Shown here: positions 38,404 through 49,569 of the stretch, one piece after another
Position numbering within the stretch: position 1 is the stretch's first letter
How the letters are laid out: each line of letters begins with the position of its first letter
From: Neobacillus niacini
Lineage (GTDB): Bacteria > Bacillota > Bacilli > Bacillales > Cytobacillaceae
Length of the DNA stretch: 64,000 nt
Reading direction: 5' to 3'
NCBI RefSeq assembly: GCF_030817595.1
Contig: NZ_JAUSZN010000001.1
Span: 5,754,001 to 5,818,000 of the forward strand
Notes under the pieces: model-generated
Database searches by the model: none
What the model saw: only the letters and a program-made list of their open reading frames with translations
Told to the model about the DNA's origin: nothing
Position numbers and translations under genes: made by a program

Positions 38404-39153
38404 TTGAATCATATTGAATCAATTCAAAATCCAAAAGTAAAACAGTGGAAAAAGCTGTTAACAAAAAAGGAACGAGATAAATCGGGGACATTTTTAGTCG
38501 AAGGTTTTCATTTGGTAGAAGAAGCATTAAAACAAAGTGATCGTGTGATGGAGATTATCGTTTCTGATAAGACTGGCCTACCGCCGCGCTGGGATTCTGG
38601 TGAAACACCAGTCACGATTATAACCGAGGAGATTTCAAATTCATTATCTGACACGGAGGCACCACAAGGGATTTATGCAGTTTGCCGGCAGGTTCAACTA
38701 GAAGTACCAGACGCGAAGACGTATCTGCTTATCGATGCCGTACAGGATCCAGGAAATCTTGGGACAATGATTCGTACAGCGGATGCGGCTGGCATTGACG
38801 CTGTGGTAGTAGGAAAGGGAAGCGTGGACGTTTACAACTCAAAGGTACTAAGGTCCGCGCAGGGAAGTCATTTTCATCTGCCAATCATAAGAGGGGATCT
38901 TCATGAATGGATAGAAAAGCTTCATGAAAAAAATATTTCTGTATACGGTACAGCACTTGAAGGTGCTTCAGCATATACTGATATTTCAACAGCTGAGTCC
39001 TATGCATTATTAGTTGGAAATGAAGGAAACGGTGTTAGTAAAGAACTGCTAGCGAAAACGACCGCGAACCTTTACATTCCGATTTACGGAAAAAGTGAAT
39101 CATTAAATGTTGCAGTGGCAACAGGTATCCTGTTATATTTTTTGAAAAAATGA
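38404..39153 (+). CDS. ysgA: TrmH/SpoU-family RNA 2'-O-methyltransferase YsgA
   Basis: 249 aa from TTG 38404 with GAAGGAG 7 nt upstream. N-terminal substrate-binding domain (KWKKLLTKKERDKSGTFLVEG-type region, residues ~10-95), then the SpoU knot: DAVQDPGNLGTMIRTADAAGI near residue 117, ALLVGNEGNGVS near 200 and IPIYGKSESLNVAVATGI near 222, which are motifs 1-3. Uses S-adenosylmethionine; the target (probably rRNA) is not known. Immediately upstream of the pheST leader as in B. subtilis. Confidence 0.9.
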   Translation: MNHIESIQNPKVKQWKKLLTKKERDKSGTFLVEGFHLVEEALKQSDRVMEIIVSDKTGLPPRWDSGETPVTIITEEISNSLSDTEAPQGIYAVCRQVQLEVPDAKTYLLIDAVQDPGNLGTMIRTADAAGIDAVVVGKGSVDVYNSKVLRSAQGSHFHLPIIRGDLHEWIEKLHEKNISVYGTALEGASAYTDISTAESYALLVGNEGNGVSKELLAKTTANLYIPIYGKSESLNVAVATGILLYFLKK

Positions 39154-39163
39154 CGATACTAGT

Positions 39164-39192
39164 TTGAATCAACAAGGAAAGTATTATATAAT
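39164..39192 (+). promoter_or_regulatory. Sigma-A promoter of the pheST leader
   Basis: TTGAAT (39164-39169), 17-nt spacer, TATAAT (39187-39192). Confidence 0.75.
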
Positions 39193-39214
39193 AATTTACA
39201 TTATTGAAAAATAA

Positions 39215-39476
39215 CAAAGACGTTGACGGAGAAAAGTAACTTATCAAAAACCATTTAGGGAGAAAGTGCCGTGACTGAAAGCACTTTTATGGGCATGTTA
39301 GGTGAAGTTCACCTCCAGAGTTGACATCGGGACCACGTGCAGAAGCACGTGTAAAGATGTACCGGCCTAGCCGTTATCCGAATGAAGCGAACACATGTGT
39401 TTTATACATACCGTGTTTACAAGGGTGGTACCGCGAACTATAAACCTCGTCCCTTTCCAGGGATGGGGTTTTTTTG
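39215..39476 (+). promoter_or_regulatory. T-box leader of pheS-pheT
   Basis: The specifier is the phenylalanine codon TTC (39308-39310) in GGTGAAGTTCACC. T-box core AGGGTGGTACCGCGA with TGGTACCGCG at 39426-39435, and attenuator CCTCGTCCCT/AGGGATGGGG with T run at 39445-39476. A canonical class I T-box. Confidence 0.94.
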
Positions 39477-39528
39477 TTTTTTGGAAAGAAGCTGCCCGAA
39501 ATTTGCACATTAAAAAGGAGGAAACACG

Positions 39529-40566
39529 ATGCAAGAACGATTAAAGGAATTGCAGCAAGAAGCTATTCAAAAAATTGAACAGTCTTCAAGCTTAAAAGAA
39601 TTGAATGACATTCGCGTTGCCTATTTAGGAAAAAAAGGTCCAATTACAGAAGTACTGCGTGGAATGGGTAAGCTTTCAGCAGAAGAACGCCCAATTATGG
39701 GGGCACTTGCAAATGAGGTTCGTGAAGCGATTGCGACTGTTTTAGAAGCGAAACAAAAAGAGTTAGAAGAAGCCGCAGTTTTAGAAAAGCTTGCTTCTGA
39801 ATCAATTGATGTAACATTACCTGGAAGACCTGTTAAGGTTGGTAACCACCATCCATTAACAAGAATCATTGAAGAAATTGAAGATTTGTTTATTGGAATG
39901 GGTTATCAGGTGGCAGAAGGTCCTGAAGTAGAACAGGATTATTATAACTTTGAAGCTTTAAATTTACCGAAGGGTCACCCTGCTCGCGATATGCAGGATT
40001 CCTTCTATATTACAGATGAAATTTTACTGCGCACACACACTTCTCCCGTACAGGCACGGACAATGGAAAAGAACCAAGGGAAAGGCCCTATCAAAATTAT
40101 CTGCCCGGGTAAAGTGTACCGCCGTGATAATGATGATGCTACACACTCTCATCAGTTCATGCAGATTGAGGGACTCGTTGTCGGCGAGAATATTCGAATG
40201 AGTGATTTAAAAGGTACTTTAGAAGTTTTTGCTAAGAAAATGTTCGGTGATGACCGTGAAATCAGATTACGCCCAAGTTTCTTCCCATTTACAGAGCCTT
40301 CAGTTGAAATGGATATTTCTTGTATGATTTGCGGCGGACATGGCTGTAATGTTTGTAAGAAAACAGGCTGGATTGAAATCCTTGGAGCTGGAATGGTTCA
40401 TCCAAACGTCCTTGAAATGGCTGGCTATGATTCTAAAAAATACACTGGATTCGCGTTCGGTATGGGACCAGAGCGAATTGCCATGTTGAAATACGGTGTC
40501 GATGATATACGCCATTTCTATACAAATGATGTACGTTTCTTAAAACAGTTTTCTAAACACGAATAG
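39529..40566 (+). CDS. pheS: Phenylalanyl-tRNA synthetase alpha subunit
   Basis: 345 aa. N-terminal coiled coil that contacts tRNA (residues ~1-85), then the class II catalytic domain: [21 protein letters not shown] (motif 1 region), [11 protein letters not shown] and [21 protein letters not shown] (motif 2), [12 protein letters not shown] (motif 3). AAGGAGG ribosome site. Forms the alpha2beta2 enzyme with PheT, 15 nt downstream. Confidence 0.97.
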   Translation: MQERLKELQQEAIQKIEQSSSLKELNDIRVAYLGKKGPITEVLRGMGKLSAEERPIMGALANEVREAIATVLEAKQKELEEAAVLEKLASESIDVTLPGRPVKVGNHHPLTRIIEEIEDLFIGMGYQVAEGPEVEQDYYNFEALNLPKGHPARDMQDSFYITDEILLRTHTSPVQARTMEKNQGKGPIKIICPGKVYRRDNDDATHSHQFMQIEGLVVGENIRMSDLKGTLEVFAKKMFGDDREIRLRPSFFPFTEPSVEMDISCMICGGHGCNVCKKTGWIEILGAGMVHPNVLEMAGYDSKKYTGFAFGMGPERIAMLKYGVDDIRHFYTNDVRFLKQFSKHE

Positions 40567-40581
40567 GAGGAGGAAGACGAA

Positions 40582-42996
40582 ATGTTCGTTTCATATAAAT
40601 GGCTCCAGGATTATGTAGATTTATCCGGAGTGTCAGCTGTTGAATTAGCTGAAAAAATTACAAAAAGCGGGATTGAGGTTGAGGGAGTAGACGTCCTTAA
40701 CGAAGGAATTACAGGTGTAGTGGTTGGTCACGTTGTGGAACGTGTACAACATCCCAACGCTGATAAATTAAGCAAATGCCAGGTGGATATAGGTCAAGGT
40801 GAACCTGTTCAAATTATTTGCGGCGCACCCAATGTGGCACAAGGTCAAAAAGTAGCAGTTGCAACCGTTGGTGCGGTACTACCGGGTAATTTTAAAATTA
40901 AACGTGCAAAGCTTCGCGGCGAAGAATCAAATGGAATGATCTGCTCATTAACAGAACTTGGTGTAGAAGCAAAGGTAGTACCAAAAGAATATTCTGAAGG
41001 AATCTTTGTTTTTCCTCAGGATGCAGAGGTTGGTACGGACGCAATCGCGTTATTAAACCGTGATGATGAAGTTCTTGAGCTTGGCTTAACACCAAACCGC
41101 GCAGATTGCTTAAGCATGCTGGGTGTAGCTTATGAAGTAGCTGCGATTCTAGGCAGAGAAGTAAAGCTTCCAGAAATCGATGTTCAGCCAGTAACAGAAA
41201 AAGCTACTGATTATATTACAGTAAAAGTAGAAGCAAATGAGGATAATCCTTTGTATGCTGCTAAAGTCATTAAGAATGTAAAAATTGGTCCTGCACCACT
41301 ATGGATGCAAACAAGACTTATGTCTGCAGGAATCCGTCCACATAACAACGTTGTCGATATTACTAACTACATTTTATTAGAATACGGTCAGCCACTGCAT
41401 GCGTTTGACTATGATCGTTTAGGTTCCAGAGAAATTCTAGTACGTCGTGCTAACGATGGTGAGAAATTCACAACACTCGATGATGTTGAACGTACATTAA
41501 CTTCTGACCATTTAGTGATTACCAATGGCACAGAACCAGTTGCATTAGCTGGGGTAATGGGCGGTGCAAATTCAGAAGTAACATCTGATACAACTACTGT
41601 ATTGCTAGAGGCGGCTTATTTTACAGGAGGTACTGTAAGAAAAGCTTCAAAAGACCATGGATTACGCAGTGAAGCTAGCGCTCGTTTCGAGAAGGGTGTC
41701 GATCCAAACCGCGTACGAGCTGCGGGTGAGCGTGCTGCTTACTTAATCGCAAAATACGCTGGCGGCGAAGTGTTAGAAGGGGCTTCTGAAGTTGATACAC
41801 TAACGGTTGAACCTGCAGTCGTTTCAATCACGCTAGAAAAAATAAATAATGTCATCGGTACAAATTTAACTGTTGCCGATGTAGAAGCAATTTTCGAACG
41901 TCTTCAATTTGCAGTAAGCAGTGAAGGGGAAACTATTACAATTACAGCTCCAACACGCCGTGGTGATATCAAAATCGAAGAAGACTTAATTGAAGAAGTA
42001 GCGCGTCTGTATGGCTATGATAACATTCCTAAAACATTGCCAATCGGTTCCGCTACACCAGGTAAATTATCAGATTACCAAAAAAAGCGCCGAATTGTCC
42101 GTCAATATTTAGAAGGTGCAGGCTTGTACCAAGCGGTTACGTATTCGTTAACAAGTGAGGAAAAAGCTGCACAGTTTGCACTTGAGAAACGCGATTTCAT
42201 TCGTCTGGCAATGCCGATGAGTGAAGACCGTAGTATCCTACGCTTAAGCATTATGCCGCAGCTGCTCGAAGTTGTAAAATACAACAGTGCGCGTCAAAAC
42301 GACAGCCTTGCTGTATATGAGACAGGTGCAGTATTCTTAGCAAACGGTAACGAAGTCTTACCTGAAGAACAGGAGCATTTAGCAGGCGCGATTACTGGCT
42401 TATGGCACAGCCATTCTTGGCAGGGTGAGAAAAAGGCAGTTGACTTCTATGTAGTAAAAGGCATTTTAGAAGGATTATTTGCAAAGCTTGGTCTCACTGA
42501 AAGTGTGACATATGTTCAAGCTAAAGTGGATAATATGCACCCAGGAAGAACGGCTGAAATTCACTTAAATGGTGAGAGAATCGGTTTTGTCGGTCAAGTT
42601 CACCCAACTATGCAAAAAGAATTAGATTTAAAAGATACCTATGTTTTCGAGCTTTCATTAAAGGCAGTACTTGAGGAAGCAACAGAAGCACTAAGATACG
42701 AAGCGATTCCACGCTTTCCATCCATCACAAGGGACATCGCTCTTGTCGTTGATAAAGAAACAGTATCAGGCGTGTTAAAGGACGTTATTCAACAAGCAGG
42801 CGGAAAACTTCTTAAAGAAGTTAGCGTTTTTGATCTATATGAAGGTGAACGCATGGAAGAAGGTAAAAAATCCATTGCCTACTCACTCAAATACATGGAT
42901 CCAGAACGTACTTTAACAGACGAAGAAGTAACAAAGGTTCATACTCAAGTACTTGAAGCCTTAAAAACTCAGGCTGGAGCAGTATTAAGAGGGTAA
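40582..42996 (+). CDS. pheT: Phenylalanyl-tRNA synthetase beta subunit
   Basis: 804 aa, full length. An OB-type tRNA-binding domain at residues ~40-150 ([20 protein letters not shown]), the B3/4 editing domain (residues ~200-400; [23 protein letters not shown]), B5, the catalytic-like domain and a C-terminal ferredoxin-like anticodon-binding domain ([16 protein letters not shown]). AGGAGGAGG upstream. A strong terminator follows. Confidence 0.97.
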   Translation: MFVSYKWLQDYVDLSGVSAVELAEKITKSGIEVEGVDVLNEGITGVVVGHVVERVQHPNADKLSKCQVDIGQGEPVQIICGAPNVAQGQKVAVATVGAVLPGNFKIKRAKLRGEESNGMICSLTELGVEAKVVPKEYSEGIFVFPQDAEVGTDAIALLNRDDEVLELGLTPNRADCLSMLGVAYEVAAILGREVKLPEIDVQPVTEKATDYITVKVEANEDNPLYAAKVIKNVKIGPAPLWMQTRLMSAGIRPHNNVVDITNYILLEYGQPLHAFDYDRLGSREILVRRANDGEKFTTLDDVERTLTSDHLVITNGTEPVALAGVMGGANSEVTSDTTTVLLEAAYFTGGTVRKASKDHGLRSEASARFEKGVDPNRVRAAGERAAYLIAKYAGGEVLEGASEVDTLTVEPAVVSITLEKINNVIGTNLTVADVEAIFERLQFAVSSEGETITITAPTRRGDIKIEEDLIEEVARLYGYDNIPKTLPIGSATPGKLSDYQKKRRIVRQYLEGAGLYQAVTYSLTSEEKAAQFALEKRDFIRLAMPMSEDRSILRLSIMPQLLEVVKYNSARQNDSLAVYETGAVFLANGNEVLPEEQEHLAGAITGLWHSHSWQGEKKAVDFYVVKGILEGLFAKLGLTESVTYVQAKVDNMHPGRTAEIHLNGERIGFVGQVHPTMQKELDLKDTYVFELSLKAVLEEATEALRYEAIPRFPSITRDIALVVDKETVSGVLKDVIQQAGGKLLKEVSVFDLYEGERMEEGKKSIAYSLKYMDPERTLTDEEVTKVHTQVLEALKTQAGAVLRG

Positions 42997-43007
42997 TAAT
43001 AGATAGA

Positions 43008-43046
43008 AAAAATGACCTAGTGAAAATCAACTAGGTCATTTTTTTA
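43008..43046 (+). terminator. Terminator after pheT
   Basis: AAAAAATGACCTAG / CTAGGTCATTTTTTT, a 14-bp stem. Confidence 0.9.
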
Positions 43047-43053
43047 TGTTATA

Positions 43054-43320
43054 GTTCATGAAGCCAAGAATTAATGTGATTCAGACAAATGAGGTCTCAT
43101 GAACGGTTCATGAAGGCGAAAATTAAAGTAATTCAAAAAAAAGAGGTCTCATGAACGGTTCATGAAGCTCAAAATTAATGTAATTCAAAAAAAAGAGGTC
43201 TCATGAACGGTTCATGAAGCCGAAAATTAAAGTAATTCAGAAAAAAAGAGGCCATATGAACGGTTCATGAAGCCCAAAATACTAGAGACTCAGTAAAAAG
43301 AGGTCGGATAAACCGTTCAC
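43054..43320. repeat. Five tandem copies of a 52-bp repeat
   Basis: Units start GTTCATGAAG and end GAGGTCTCATGAACG, lengths 52, 52, 52, 53 and 53, the last two diverged at their right ends, then a truncated GTTCAC. Middle: (C/G)CGAAAATTAAAGTAATTCA. The edges and unit length match unit B of the array at 22343-23141, 20 kb away. Both arrays start just after a terminator and end with GTTCAC. Confidence 0.9.
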
Positions 43321-43342
43321 ATACAAGAAACAATAGAATAAA

Positions 43343-44275
43343 TTACCTTTTCTTTTTATTCACAAGAGTCATGGCTTTTTCCGTATTAGCAAAATGAAGC
43401 TTTACAAATTGAGGCAATACCTCTCGCCCTTTTTTCAAAATCAGCTTTGCAGCTGCCTCATCGACCTGAGATCCTGCCCCTTTTGGGATTTTAAAGCCTG
43501 CTGACTCACTAAGCTTATCAAAATACTGAACAAAAGCATAACGTGCGAGAATCGATGCTGCCGCTACAGCAAGATGGATTCCCTCAGCCTTTGTACTAAA
43601 ATAAACATTTTCCCTGGCAACTTCTTTTTGATTTTTAACATGCTGAAAATAGGTGCTTTCTTGAACAAATTGATCGATAAGAATCGCTTCAGGTTTCACA
43701 GGTGAAATTTTCTCAAGCACTTTTAGAATGGCTTGGTTATGTAGAATGGCTTTCATTTTGCCTTGCGACATGCCAGACTTTTGCAGCTGATTATACTTTT
43801 CATTTTTTAACGTCATTAGACTAAATGGAACAATATCTTTAATTACCTTTGCAATCGCGATGATTTTATCATCATTTAAATCCTTTGAATCTCTGACCCC
43901 TAATTCTTTTAATAAAGGAATATCTTCCTTCTTCACGTAGGCAGCTACAACGGTTATCGGACCAAAAAAATCACCGGTACCCACTTCATCAGAACCAATT
44001 AATGACATCTCACTTATTCCATTTGGCAAATTACCTTTAGGAGCACTAGATTTCACAGGAGCTTTTGCAGCCGCCTCGCCCCATCTGCTCGCCTCAGCTT
44101 CACTTCCATTCCCCTGAAATAAAACTTTCCCAGACTTATAGGCTGTAATCATTGAGCCGGTAGTCTTAGCAGCAAACACACTTCCTGGAGGAGCTTTATC
44201 GAGCAATTTGCCTTCATAATAGCTTTTCATTTTATTAATTTCAGACATACTTAGATTTAACACAACATTTCCCAC
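43343..44275 (-). CDS. rnhC: Ribonuclease HIII
   Basis: Degrades RNA in RNA-DNA hybrids. The frame is open to an ATG at 44294-44296, but the best ribosome site, AGGAG (44286-44290), lies inside it; GTG at 44273-44275, 10 nt downstream, is therefore the likely start (MGNVVLNLSMSEI), giving 310 aa. The N-terminal TBP-like substrate-binding domain (residues ~1-80) is followed by the RNase H domain with GSDEVGTGDFFGP, VRDSKDLND and LIDQFV, supplying the DEDD/E-type residues. Confidence 0.92.
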   Translation of the reverse strand: MGNVVLNLSMSEINKMKSYYEGKLLDKAPPGSVFAAKTTGSMITAYKSGKVLFQGNGSEAEASRWGEAAAKAPVKSSAPKGNLPNGISEMSLIGSDEVGTGDFFGPITVVAAYVKKEDIPLLKELGVRDSKDLNDDKIIAIAKVIKDIVPFSLMTLKNEKYNQLQKSGMSQGKMKAILHNQAILKVLEKISPVKPEAILIDQFVQESTYFQHVKNQKEVARENVYFSTKAEGIHLAVAAASILARYAFVQYFDKLSESAGFKIPKGAGSQVDEAAAKLILKKGREVLPQFVKLHFANTEKAMTLVNKKKR

Positions 44276-44340
44276 TCCCAAAACACTCCTCGACATTTTT
44301 TTTAAAAAAAGTAAAAAAACTCCAATTAAAACTGTTTCTC

Positions 44341-44458
44341 TGTCTAGCTCCAGCGCCTAGTCCCTCGAGGTCGCTTCGGTCCAACTGGCGAAGTCAAAAG
44401 GCGCGACTTCACCTGTTGACCCTCCAGCGCTTGTTCCGAAGGCGCTTTTGCTTTTCTC
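44341..44458 (+). repeat. Hairpin-forming intergenic repeat, family R1, copy 3
   Basis: Starts TGTCTAGCTCCAGCGCCTAG, ends AAGGCGCTTTTGCTTTTCTC; the inner GGCGAAGTC/GACTTC segments form the stem. Lies between the divergent rnhC and zapA genes, directly before the zapA promoter. Confidence 0.82.
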
Positions 44459-44461
44459 TTT

Positions 44462-44490
44462 TCGACACACATCCGTTCGTGTTATATTAT
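44462..44490 (+). promoter_or_regulatory. Probable sigma-A promoter of zapA
   Basis: TCGACA (44462-44467), 17-nt spacer, TATTAT (44485-44490). Confidence 0.5.
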
Positions 44491-44528
44491 AAATTAGGGA
44501 TTTCTTCGAATCGAATGGAGGCAGTAAT

Positions 44529-44789
44529 TTGTCAAATACAGAAAAAACTAGAACAACCGTAGATATTTACGGAACTCAATACGTAATATTAGGAACCGAA
44601 AACCAAAGTCATGTTCGACAAGTCGCTTCCTTAGTTGACAAAAAAATGCGCGAAATTGGTTCCAGGAATCCATTACTAGATGTAAATAAACTCGCTGTAT
44701 TAACTGCAGTGAATGCAGTCAATGATTATATTAAAATGAAGGAACAATTAGAGCGGCTGCAATCTGAACTACAAAAGGAAAAGGACTGA
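44529..44789 (+). CDS. zapA: Cell division protein ZapA
   Basis: 86 aa, promotes FtsZ bundling at the division ring. TTG start with GGAGGC 6-7 nt upstream; no in-frame ATG nearby. N-terminal beta domain (RTTVDIYGTQYVILG) followed by a long helix/coiled coil (VNDYIKMKEQLERLQSELQKE) that forms the dimer stalk. First of the zapA-cvpA pair. Confidence 0.92.
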   Translation: MSNTEKTRTTVDIYGTQYVILGTENQSHVRQVASLVDKKMREIGSRNPLLDVNKLAVLTAVNAVNDYIKMKEQLERLQSELQKEKD

Positions 44790-44796
44790 ATAAGTC

Positions 44797-45351
44797 ATGT
44801 TGGATTTAGCAATTATTTTATTATTAGTTTTTGGTTTTTTTATTGGATTAAAAAGAGGTTTCATATTGCAGTTAGTCCATTTAACAGGTTTTATTATTGC
44901 ATATATCGTGGCAAATTTATACTATGATGATTTAGCGCCCAGATTAACGCTATGGGTTCCGTATCCGAATCTAGGTACTACTTCCCCTCTAAAACTATTA
45001 AGTGAAGATGGGAATATGGAGGTAGCTTTTTACCGTGCGATTGCCTTTATCATTATTTTCTTTGCGGTAAAAATCCTGCTGCAAGTAATAGCATCGATGC
45101 TCGATTTTATTGCCCATTTGCCGATTCTAAGGCAATTAAATGTATGGGCTGGCGGAATACTTGGATTTGCTGAAGTCTATCTACTTCTCTTTATTTTATT
45201 AAATATTGCTGCGCTAGTTCCAATGGAAGTTTTACAAAAACCATTGGATGATTCCATTATGGCGAATCTTCTAGTGAATCATACCCCATTTCTATCTGAA
45301 CAAATTAAGACTATCTGGATAGAATATACAGCTGCATTGACTTCTCTCTGA
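44797..45351 (+). CDS. cvpA: CvpA family membrane protein (YshB)
   Basis: 184 aa with four hydrophobic segments (residues ~2-22, 25-45, 75-105, 115-145), the family start MLDLAIILLLVFGFFIGLKRG and central LPILRQLNVWAGGILGFAEV. CvpA is needed for colicin V production in E. coli; its role in Bacillus is unknown. Begins 7 nt after zapA. Confidence 0.87.
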   Translation: MLDLAIILLLVFGFFIGLKRGFILQLVHLTGFIIAYIVANLYYDDLAPRLTLWVPYPNLGTTSPLKLLSEDGNMEVAFYRAIAFIIIFFAVKILLQVIASMLDFIAHLPILRQLNVWAGGILGFAEVYLLLFILLNIAALVPMEVLQKPLDDSIMANLLVNHTPFLSEQIKTIWIEYTAALTSL

Positions 45352-45367
45352 TGAGGGAATGTCTTTC

Positions 45368-45418
45368 TTCTCTCTAAGGAGAGAATTCCCTTACTTCTCT
45401 CTAGGAGAGAAGTTTTTC
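45368..45418 (+). terminator. Two consecutive near-identical terminator hairpins
   Basis: TTCTCTC-TAAG-GAGAGAA (45368-45385), then ACTTCTCTC-TAG-GAGAGAAGT (45393-45413) plus five Ts. The second is a functional-looking terminator; the first seems to be a duplicate of its stem. Confidence 0.75.
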
Positions 45419-45457
45419 TATTAAAAGGTTAAAATAATGGTAAGGTAGGTGGAGGTA

Positions 45458-47179
45458 ATGGAGGTAAATAAAAAAGACTTAATTCGATTATTAGAAACTA
45501 TCGCGGTTTACATGGAGTTAAAGGGTGAAAACCCCTTCAAGGTATCTGCATTCCGTAAAGCTGCGTCTGCACTTGAATTTGATGATCGCAGTTTATTGGA
45601 AATTGAAGATTTTACGTCATTATCAGGAATTGGTAAAGGGACCGCGGCTGTTATTGAAGAATACATAAATGAAGGCACTTCCACGGTATTAAATGAACTA
45701 AAGGAAGAGGTTCCAAAAGGGTTAATTCCTTTATTACAATTGCCTGGACTTGGCGGTAAAAAAATTGCAAAGCTCCATAAAGAACTGGGAATTGAAGATG
45801 TCACTACCTTGGAAGAAGCTTGTAAAGCAGGCAAAGTCCAAGCATTAGCAGGGTTTGGAAAAAAGACAGAAGAGAAAATTTTAAGCGCGATTGCCAATGT
45901 AGGCTCTAGACCAGATCGCCTACCGCTTGCTTATATGCTGCCAATTGCTGATTTAATAGAGGCAAAACTTGCTGAACTTCCTGAGATTCATCAATATTCT
46001 CGTGCCGGAAGCTTGCGCAGAGTACGGGAAACCGTAAAAGACCTTGATTTTATCATTTCAAGTGAACAGCCGGAAAAAGTAAAACAATTTCTGCTGGAAT
46101 TACCTAATATAAAAGAAATTATTGGCGCTGGAGATACAAAAGTATCACTTGTTTTTGGATATGATTATGATGTATCGGTAGATTTTCGTCTCGTTAAACC
46201 AGAGGAATTCATCACGACTCTCCACCATTTTACTGGTTCAAAGGACCATAATGTCCGGATGAGACAGCTGGCTAAAGAACGTGGAGAAAAGATAAGTGAG
46301 TACGGTGTTGAAAATGTTGAGACTGGCGAAATTCTTACTTTTTCATCGGAGGAAGAGTTTTTCAAGCATTTTGACCTGCCGTTTATTCCGCCAGAAGTAA
46401 GAGAAGATGGAAAAGAAGTAGAGGATTTTCCTGGTTACGAAGGTGAGTTAATTGAGCTAAGCGATATAAAGGGCGACCTTCATATGCATTCCACTTGGAG
46501 CGATGGGGCTCACACGATTGAGGAAATGGTAGAAGCTTGCCGTGCAAAGGGCTATAAGTACATGGCCATAACCGACCACTCCCAATACTTAAAAGTGGCT
46601 AATGGACTCTCGCGTGAGCGACTATTGCAGCAAAAAGAAGAAATTAAAAAATTAAATGAAAAATACGAAGATATACTAATTTTATCAGGAGTTGAAATGG
46701 ATATCCTGCCAGATGGCACGTTGGATTATGACAATGATCTGCTGGCTGAAATGGATTTCGTTATCGCGTCCATTCACTCCGCTTTTTCACAGCCAAGAGA
46801 AAAAATCATGGAGCGGTTACGTACGGCATTAGAAAACGCGCATGTGGATTTAATTGCCCATCCAACTGGACGGAAAATTGGCAGACGTGAAGGTTATGAT
46901 GTCGATATCGATCTGCTGATAGAATTAGCAAAAGAAACGAATACTGCTTTAGAGCTTAATGCCAATCCTAATCGATTGGATCTGAAAGCTGAATATTTAC
47001 GAAAAGCACAGGACGCGGGAGTTAAACTATTTATTAATACCGATGCTCATAAAAAAGAAACGCTGTCCCATATGGGTGTAGGGGTTTCGACAGCGAAAAA
47101 AGGCTGGATAAAAAAATCATCGGTAATTAATGCACTTGAACCAAATGACTTACTAGAATTTTTGCATAATCGAAAATAG
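45458..47179 (+). CDS. polX: DNA polymerase X with PHP domain
   Basis: Repair polymerase with 3'-5' exonuclease activity. 573 aa from ATG 45458; GTG 45449 is inside the ribosome-site region. Helix-hairpin-helix segments ([47 protein letters not shown]) in the first 150 residues, the nucleotidyltransferase core ([26 protein letters not shown]) at ~180-310, then PHP with [14 protein letters not shown] near 345 and DAHKKETL near the end. Confidence 0.95.
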   Translation: MEVNKKDLIRLLETIAVYMELKGENPFKVSAFRKAASALEFDDRSLLEIEDFTSLSGIGKGTAAVIEEYINEGTSTVLNELKEEVPKGLIPLLQLPGLGGKKIAKLHKELGIEDVTTLEEACKAGKVQALAGFGKKTEEKILSAIANVGSRPDRLPLAYMLPIADLIEAKLAELPEIHQYSRAGSLRRVRETVKDLDFIISSEQPEKVKQFLLELPNIKEIIGAGDTKVSLVFGYDYDVSVDFRLVKPEEFITTLHHFTGSKDHNVRMRQLAKERGEKISEYGVENVETGEILTFSSEEEFFKHFDLPFIPPEVREDGKEVEDFPGYEGELIELSDIKGDLHMHSTWSDGAHTIEEMVEACRAKGYKYMAITDHSQYLKVANGLSRERLLQQKEEIKKLNEKYEDILILSGVEMDILPDGTLDYDNDLLAEMDFVIASIHSAFSQPREKIMERLRTALENAHVDLIAHPTGRKIGRREGYDVDIDLLIELAKETNTALELNANPNRLDLKAEYLRKAQDAGVKLFINTDAHKKETLSHMGVGVSTAKKGWIKKSSVINALEPNDLLEFLHNRK

Positions 47180-47192
47180 GGGGTTCATCTCC

Positions 47193-49550
47193 ATGCAAGA
47201 AAGAACGTTAAAGGTATTGGAATTCACAAAAGTGAGAGACCAGCTCATTGAACATGCAGCTTCGTCTCTTGGAATAGATAAGTTAAAAAGATTAGTACCA
47301 TCAACAGATTTTGAAGAGGTCGTTAAACTTCAGGCAGAAACAGATGAGGCAACGACCGTGTTACGAATAAAAGGAAACGTCCCGTTATCAGGAATTCACG
47401 ATATTCGTGCACATATTAAACGTTCGGTCATTGGGGGAGTACTTAGCTCGCATGAGTTGATTCAGGTTGCAAGTACCATCCATGCAAGCCGGCAAATGAA
47501 ACGGTTCATTGAAGATATTGCGGAAGAAAGAACCGAAATTCCTATCTTAATGGAACAGGTTGACCGTATTATTCCTCTAGTCAATTTGGAGGAATCGATC
47601 AGACATGCGATTGATGAGAGTGGTGAAGTCCTCGATAGTGCGAGTGACCTGCTGCGTTCATTAAGAAACCAGCTGCGCTCGAATGAAGCACGAGTACGTG
47701 AAAAACTAGAGAGTATGATTCGTTCATCGAATGCAGCAAAAATGTTATCAGATTCGATTATTACCATCCGAAATGACCGCTTTGTTATACCTGTTAAACA
47801 GGAGTATCGAGGTCATTATGGCGGTATCATCCATGATCAGAGCTCATCAGGGCAGACTCTATTTATTGAACCGCAAGTGATTGTGCAATTAAACAATCAA
47901 TTACAAGATATTAGAGTAAAAGAACAGCTTGAGATTGAAAGAATACTGACGGAGCTCTCTGCAAAGACGGCTGAATTTGAGTCCGAGCTGCAGGTAATTG
48001 TTGAGGTTCTAGGCAATCTTGATTTCATCTTTGCAAAGGCAAGATATGGCCGGAAGATGAAAGCAAGTATGCCTCGAATGAATAATGAGGGGCGAATTGC
48101 CTTATACAAAGCTAGACACCCGTTAATTCCGATTGACGAAGTGGTAGCGAATGATATTTTGCTTGGGAAGGACTATACAACGATTGTCATTACCGGACCA
48201 AACACTGGTGGTAAAACGGTAACCCTAAAAACGCTTGGTTTATGTTCATTAATGGCCCAGGCAGGCTTACAGGTTCCTGCCTATGACGGCTCAGAACTCG
48301 CTGTTTTTGATGCGATTTATGCGGATATCGGCGACGAGCAATCCATTGAACAGAGCTTGAGTACCTTTTCTTCTCACATGGTAAATATCGTGGATATTTT
48401 GAAAAAGGTCGACTTTAATTCCCTTGTCCTATTTGATGAGCTTGGTGCAGGAACAGACCCTCAGGAAGGCGCCGCGCTGGCGATTTCCATTTTAGATGAG
48501 GTCCATAATCGAGGGGCGCGAGTGATTGCGACTACTCATTATCCAGAATTAAAGGCCTATGGATATAATCGCGAAGGTGTCCTTAATGCCAGTGTTGAAT
48601 TTGACGTTGAAACGTTAAGCCCAACCTATAAGCTTCTACTTGGTGTACCAGGACGAAGCAACGCGTTTGAAATTTCAAAGCGATTAGGGTTAAATGAACG
48701 CGTTATTGATGCTGCAAGATCCCATGTTAGTGAGGATACAAATCAAATCGATAAGATGATTGCATCCCTTGAGGCAAGTAAGCGTCAAGCCGAAATCGAA
48801 CATGAGGAAGCACGTGATTATTTAAGACAGGCAGAAAAACTCCACCAGGATATGCAAAAACAAATGATAGAATTTTATCAGAACAAAGATGCTATGCTGG
48901 AAAAAGCGGCTGAACAAGCTGGTGAAATATTGGAAGAAGCGAAGAGTGAGGCAGATAAGGTTATTCGTGACCTTCGTAAAATGAGGATCGAAAAGCATGC
49001 TGATATTAAGGAACACGAGTTAATTGATGCAAAGCGGCGTCTCGAAGACGCAACTCCTGAAATAAAGAAATCTGCCGCTCAAATGAATAAGAAAACGAAG
49101 AAGCATACCTTCACACCGGGTGATGAAGTGAAAGTTCTGACATTTGGTCAAAAGGGTACACTGCTTGAAAAAGTCACCGATAACGAGTGGCAGGTTCAAA
49201 TCGGCATCCTGAAAATGAAGGTAAAAGAAAAGGATTTAGAGTATATCAGCACACCAAAACCAGTAGAAACAAGACCAATGGCGATTGTCCAAGGCAGAGA
49301 CGCTGATGTAAAGTTAGAGTTGGATTTACGCGGAGAAAGATACGAGGCCGCACTCATGAGAGTGGAAAAATATATAGATGATGCGTTATTATCAAACTAT
49401 CCTCGTGTTTCAATTATTCACGGAAAAGGTACAGGAGCATTAAGACAGGGAGTCCAGGAATATTTACGAAATCACCGTTCAGTCAAGAAGATTCGTTTTG
49501 GAGAAGCTGGTGAAGGCGGTTCTGGAGTTACCGTAGTCGAATTTAAATAA
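47193..49550 (+). CDS. mutS2: MutS2 (endonuclease/ribosome-rescue ATPase)
   Basis: 785 aa, equal to B. subtilis MutS2. No mismatch-recognition domain; core clamp helices, then ATPase with Walker [16 protein letters not shown] near residue 335 and [20 protein letters not shown] near 412, a long coiled coil (~515-630) and the C-terminal Smr domain ([34 protein letters not shown]). MutS2 has been tied to suppressing recombination and, in B. subtilis, to splitting collided ribosomes. 13 nt after polX, same operon. Confidence 0.95.
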   Translation: MQERTLKVLEFTKVRDQLIEHAASSLGIDKLKRLVPSTDFEEVVKLQAETDEATTVLRIKGNVPLSGIHDIRAHIKRSVIGGVLSSHELIQVASTIHASRQMKRFIEDIAEERTEIPILMEQVDRIIPLVNLEESIRHAIDESGEVLDSASDLLRSLRNQLRSNEARVREKLESMIRSSNAAKMLSDSIITIRNDRFVIPVKQEYRGHYGGIIHDQSSSGQTLFIEPQVIVQLNNQLQDIRVKEQLEIERILTELSAKTAEFESELQVIVEVLGNLDFIFAKARYGRKMKASMPRMNNEGRIALYKARHPLIPIDEVVANDILLGKDYTTIVITGPNTGGKTVTLKTLGLCSLMAQAGLQVPAYDGSELAVFDAIYADIGDEQSIEQSLSTFSSHMVNIVDILKKVDFNSLVLFDELGAGTDPQEGAALAISILDEVHNRGARVIATTHYPELKAYGYNREGVLNASVEFDVETLSPTYKLLLGVPGRSNAFEISKRLGLNERVIDAARSHVSEDTNQIDKMIASLEASKRQAEIEHEEARDYLRQAEKLHQDMQKQMIEFYQNKDAMLEKAAEQAGEILEEAKSEADKVIRDLRKMRIEKHADIKEHELIDAKRRLEDATPEIKKSAAQMNKKTKKHTFTPGDEVKVLTFGQKGTLLEKVTDNEWQVQIGILKMKVKEKDLEYISTPKPVETRPMAIVQGRDADVKLELDLRGERYEAALMRVEKYIDDALLSNYPRVSIIHGKGTGALRQGVQEYLRNHRSVKKIRFGEAGEGGSGVTVVEFK

Positions 49551-49569
49551 TATCCGGGGAGAATAGGGA

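Noticed and set aside
43054-43320. CRISPR array
   Set aside because: Variable middle segments are themselves similar between units and short; this is a degenerating tandem repeat.
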